Shown piece after piece: positions 60,915 to 64,000 of a stretch of DNA of 64,000 nucleotides (within the stretch, counting starts at the first letter, position 1; every line of letters starts with the position of its first letter). Location: the NCBI GenBank assembly GCA_001939145.1, contig LSRX01000578.1, positions 393,990-457,989 of the forward strand, given 5' to 3'. The stretch comes from Symbiodinium microadriaticum (Eukaryota; Sar; Dinophyceae; Suessiales; Symbiodiniaceae). The notes beneath the pieces were generated by a model. It saw nothing but the letters and a program-made list of their open reading frames with translations, was not told where the DNA came from and made no database searches. The translations under genes and the position numbers were made by a program.

Positions 60915-63300
60915 TTAGCACATCTAACCGCCCAACAACACCTCTCCCAACCGGCTCCAAATCTGTCCTGAGATGAGAAGACTGGTCAGACTCTCCCAAA
61001 CAGGGACCCTTTTTTTTGGGCTTGGTTGGGGGATGGCAAGGCATCGAGGAGGGGGACCCGGCACCTCTGGCGACTCTGAGGCGCCGCCTCAGGGAGTCGC
61101 AAGCAAGGACCCCGCGGGCTCCCCGCAGGCTCCCCGGTTACAGACACGCTCTCTGTGACGGTTACAGAGACCGAAGCTGAGGGACAAAAAAGGTGTGGCA
61201 GAGTACCCACGAGGGCCCCCGAATCGGCAGTTAACAAGATTCCAAACGAAATAGACGAGTGCCGGATCAGTAATACGTTGACTCGATCATCTCAATCTCC
61301 AGCCCCAAAGCCAGCCACAGGATGTAAAACTCGTATGATCTTCACTGAAGCATTCAAACCGAGTACGCTTCTCGAGAGTCTTTTGCCCGCATGCAACTCA
61401 TGAAGACGCTTGTCTCGCTAGCCTCGTCTTCTCTTCGCCTTCGGGGTAATAGCGGACAAGCGGCGAGTGTTGCCAACAGAATTAGCCATATCAGGTCGTG
61501 TCTAGCACCCTCAAACCACCCCTTGCCGTTCTCCATGCTGGTGTCGTCATCTGTCCTCTCCCTCTTCGCTCCCACGATACCTTGCCTCGCTCCACGTGAG
61601 CATGCCCATAAATGGCTCACACGTGGGACATTCCTCATCACCATAACAACAAAAACTATAGTCAATCACCATCATCATCAGCAGCAATATTATCATCATC
61701 ATCGTCATCGCCATCATCATTAGATCATCCAGTAGTACATCATCGATAATCATCCATATAAGACCATCAGACACCGTCGTTCGGCCTCGCCTTTCCCAAA
61801 AGCCCCAGGGCCCGCACCTGGTTGAGCCGCTCCAGAGCTGCTGCGCGCCTGGGACTCCCGCACATGGGCCCCGAGGCCCGAGGGAGGCGCGAGAGGGCCC
61901 AGAGGTGAGGACGTAGGGATGCGTAGGGGTGTTTTCGGGCGTAGCTTCCTTTCTTTTACAGCTGGGGTCTAGTCGAGTCTAATCTAGAGAATCCTATCGA
62001 AGGAGTCGATAGTTTGAACCTGCTCGTTTTTTAGGCTCCCCCTTACTCTTTCTCAGAGGGTGCAGTACCAAAACATGGTTAGAGGCGGCTCCTTGGGGTT
62101 TTTTGAGGGGTTGGGGCCAAATGAGTCTTCTGGATTCAGACCTGGACCCTTCGGACCTTCTGGCAGTTAGACACTCCCGAGTCACGAAGAAGAAACGCCC
62201 AATTCCCAAGTCCCACCAAAAACAAAGCAAAAAGAGGCGAGACGCCCCCCAAAAAAGAAGGCCCCCCAAAAAAAAAAGTCTGCCCCAAGGCACTCTTGCA
62301 GGCTGCCGCGGCGGCGCTCGCCTGTGGCCCCCCCCGGCCCCGGGCCGGGGGCGTTTTTCGAGGGCCGGGAGCGCTCGCCACCTCCGAAGAAAAAAGGGAG
62401 GATCTCAGGCTCCTAGGGGCAGGGCCCCTTTGCGCTGTTTTGGGGTGTAAGAAGGGCTCTCCGTTTAAGGGTTTAGTTCAGGGCCTTTTTTGTGAGGCTT
62501 TTGAGGGCTTCGTAAAGGGGCTTTCAAGGGGTTGAATTAGGGCTTTGAGGGTCTAGTTGGGGCTGATAGATAGCGAGTTCACTGCTATTGCGGCAGAGAG
62601 GGCCGGGGGTGCCTAGCGGGGTTCGGGATGTTTCGCAAGGATCTCTGCGGCTCTTGGACTCTGGGTGCGGTGATCAAAGGCCTTTGATTTCTTGGGCCTT
62701 CGAGCAGATCTTGCACCAAACCTACGCTGTGGTCGGCGGAAGGTCAGCTAGGAATAGAAATCTGGAGGACGAGAGGGCACAGGTGCAGACTGTTGAAAGG
62801 GGTTTGGGACTTGCTTCAGGGCTTCAAGCATCTTTTTTGTCGTGAGACTGTTGAAGCGATGTGGACAGCGAGGAGTCTGGTGCTTGGTCGGCAAGCGTCT
62901 CGCTGCAGCACATCCTACTACGAGCCTTTTCGAACGCGATGCAACCAGGCTGAAAGACTGCCACGTACTGACAAGCAACAGGCAACTATGGAGGGGCGCC
63001 CTGGAAGCCGAAACTGTCCAAAAGCACGAGGCACGCTGCCTGCAGAGGCACTCGACTCCCGTCGTCGCAAGGGCTCCTGCGCAGCTGCCGACACCTTTAA
63101 GGCTCGTCCAAGCTTCTGGGCTCTTAGCTGTCCTTGGGACTTCAAGCTGTGTCGCTCATACACTTGCAAGCCTCATACCAGTAACAATAGCGTCTTCGGC
63201 ACGCCCTGTTCAGATATCAGTCTTGCCCACTGCATGGCTCCTCTGGTAGCCTAGAGACAGCTCTGAAACAGACCATCGAGATTTGCAAGAAATGTCAATG
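60915..63300. other. Stretch without a supported gene
   Basis: Contains an ATC microsatellite at about 61660-61725, a C/A-rich low-complexity segment at 62205-62285, and degenerate TTTAGGG-like G-rich DNA at 62440-62560. Plus frames at 62793-63254 and 62842-63249 show no known motif. Confidence 0.4.
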
Positions 63301-63304
63301 GCCA

Positions 63305-63322
63305 TCATCATGAACATCATCC

Positions 63323-63355
<33 letters not shown>

Positions 63356-63690
63356 GCATCATCTGCATCGTCATCAGCATGATCAGCAGCAGCATCAGCA
63401 TCAGCATCAGCATCATCATCATCATCATCATCAACAACAACAACAACAACATCATCATCATCGTCATATCGTCGTCATCGTGATCAGCATTATTACCATC
63501 ACCACGACGATGATGAGGAGGAGGCCGATGAGGACGGTGATGATGATGGTGGTGATGATGGTGGTGATGATGATGGTACTGACGGTGATAATCATAATGA
63601 TGATGATGCTCGTGCTGATGCTGACACATGCTGACGATGATGATGATGAGGAGGAGGAGGCGGAGGCGGAGGAGGAGGATGATGAAGAAG
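63305..63690. repeat. Long ATC then GAT/GGT triplet microsatellite
   Basis: About 385 bp: ATC and AGC triplets on the left (63312-63420), then CAA, CATC, and GAT/GGT/GAG triplets on the right (63500-63690). Strand symmetry changes near 63480-63500, so ATC-rich and GAT-rich halves face each other as an imperfect inverted repeat. Confidence 0.9.
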
Positions 63691-64000
63691 CAGGATTTGT
63701 CGTGCTGATGTTGTGGTGCTGATGACAATGACATCCTCCAACGAAGCATCAAGCCCCTGCAAGCAGAATCCGGTCCACGGGCTGGTCTTCAGCCTCGCGT
63801 GCCCTGTCGTGATGCGCATGACGTTGGAGCTCAGGGTTTGGAGGGTTTAAGGCGCGTCTGGGGGAGGTTGCAGACGTAGCGTCTGCCAGAGCTACACGAC
63901 CGTGGTGAAAGACAGCTCCAACCCAAACAACAAGGCCCAAATACCAAGACAAGAGATATCAGCACAAGCAGCTACCTCTTACGGTCAATTCCATCGAAGA

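Noticed and set aside
1..64000. tRNA, rRNA, snRNA or spliced-leader genes
   Set aside because: No cloverleaf, box motif pair or rRNA core could be supported by eye.

Overview
The window looks like nuclear DNA of a dinoflagellate, probably a Symbiodinium-like or other Suessiales genome. This is inferred from several things: retroelement open frames of the dinoflagellate copia and LINE types, interrupted TTTAGGG/CCCTAAA-like tracts, many trinucleotide microsatellites, and small genes in many exons. No bacterial, organellar or viral operon structure, rRNA or tRNA was found. Retroelement debris dominates; few loci look like host genes.

Layout. 0.1-1.7 kb: a decayed gag-like frame on the minus strand. 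2.9-6.6 kb: two satellite clusters built from the same two repeat types, with a broken alpha/beta-hydrolase (ABHD4/5-like) gene between them. 7.2-18.6 kb: an 11-kb minus-strand block flanked by direct repeats of about 265-320 bp. It contains a copia-type reverse transcriptase, two paralogous modules (membrane segment, charged coil, Glu/Lys-rich coiled coil), a CCHC zinc-knuckle protein after the first module, and a Tpt1/KptA-like RNA 2'-phosphotransferase domain after the second. 18.7-21 kb: gene-poor, TTTAGGG-like DNA. 21.1-22.9 and 43.2-44.9 kb: two copies of a gene for an RS-rich, dsRNA-binding-domain protein, with nearly identical exons and different introns. 23.3-30.8 kb: a nearly complete plus-strand LINE-like retrotransposon (gag-like frame, APE-type endonuclease, reverse transcriptase, zinc fingers, then a ubiquitin-specific-protease-like domain in the -1 frame, a 3' hairpin and a GAT tail). 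31-31.4 kb: a second, broken Tpt1/KptA-like gene. 31.5-39.6 kb: a second copia-type element, minus strand, with gag, integrase, RT and RNase H pieces, but with two internal blocks on the opposite strand and a palindromic copy of its RNase H. 40-49 kb: mostly unassigned DNA, an 18-copy 42-bp minisatellite and dispersed repeats. 50.2-51.2 kb and 57.0-60.9 kb: a decayed and an apparently intact PP2C-type protein phosphatase gene. 52-53.3 kb: a Gln/Gly-rich repetitive frame facing a dsRBD-like exon. 61-64 kb: microsatellites.

The most interesting features are the KptA-like domain attached to a retroelement-associated scaffold (with a zinc knuckle in the equivalent place of the sister module), and the USP-like protease carried by the LINE behind a possible -1 frameshift. 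Many frames are interrupted, so most element genes here are probably relics. Family calls were made by eye from motifs. Two single-N positions (16589 and 43001) are flanked by exact or near-exact duplications and look like assembly joins.
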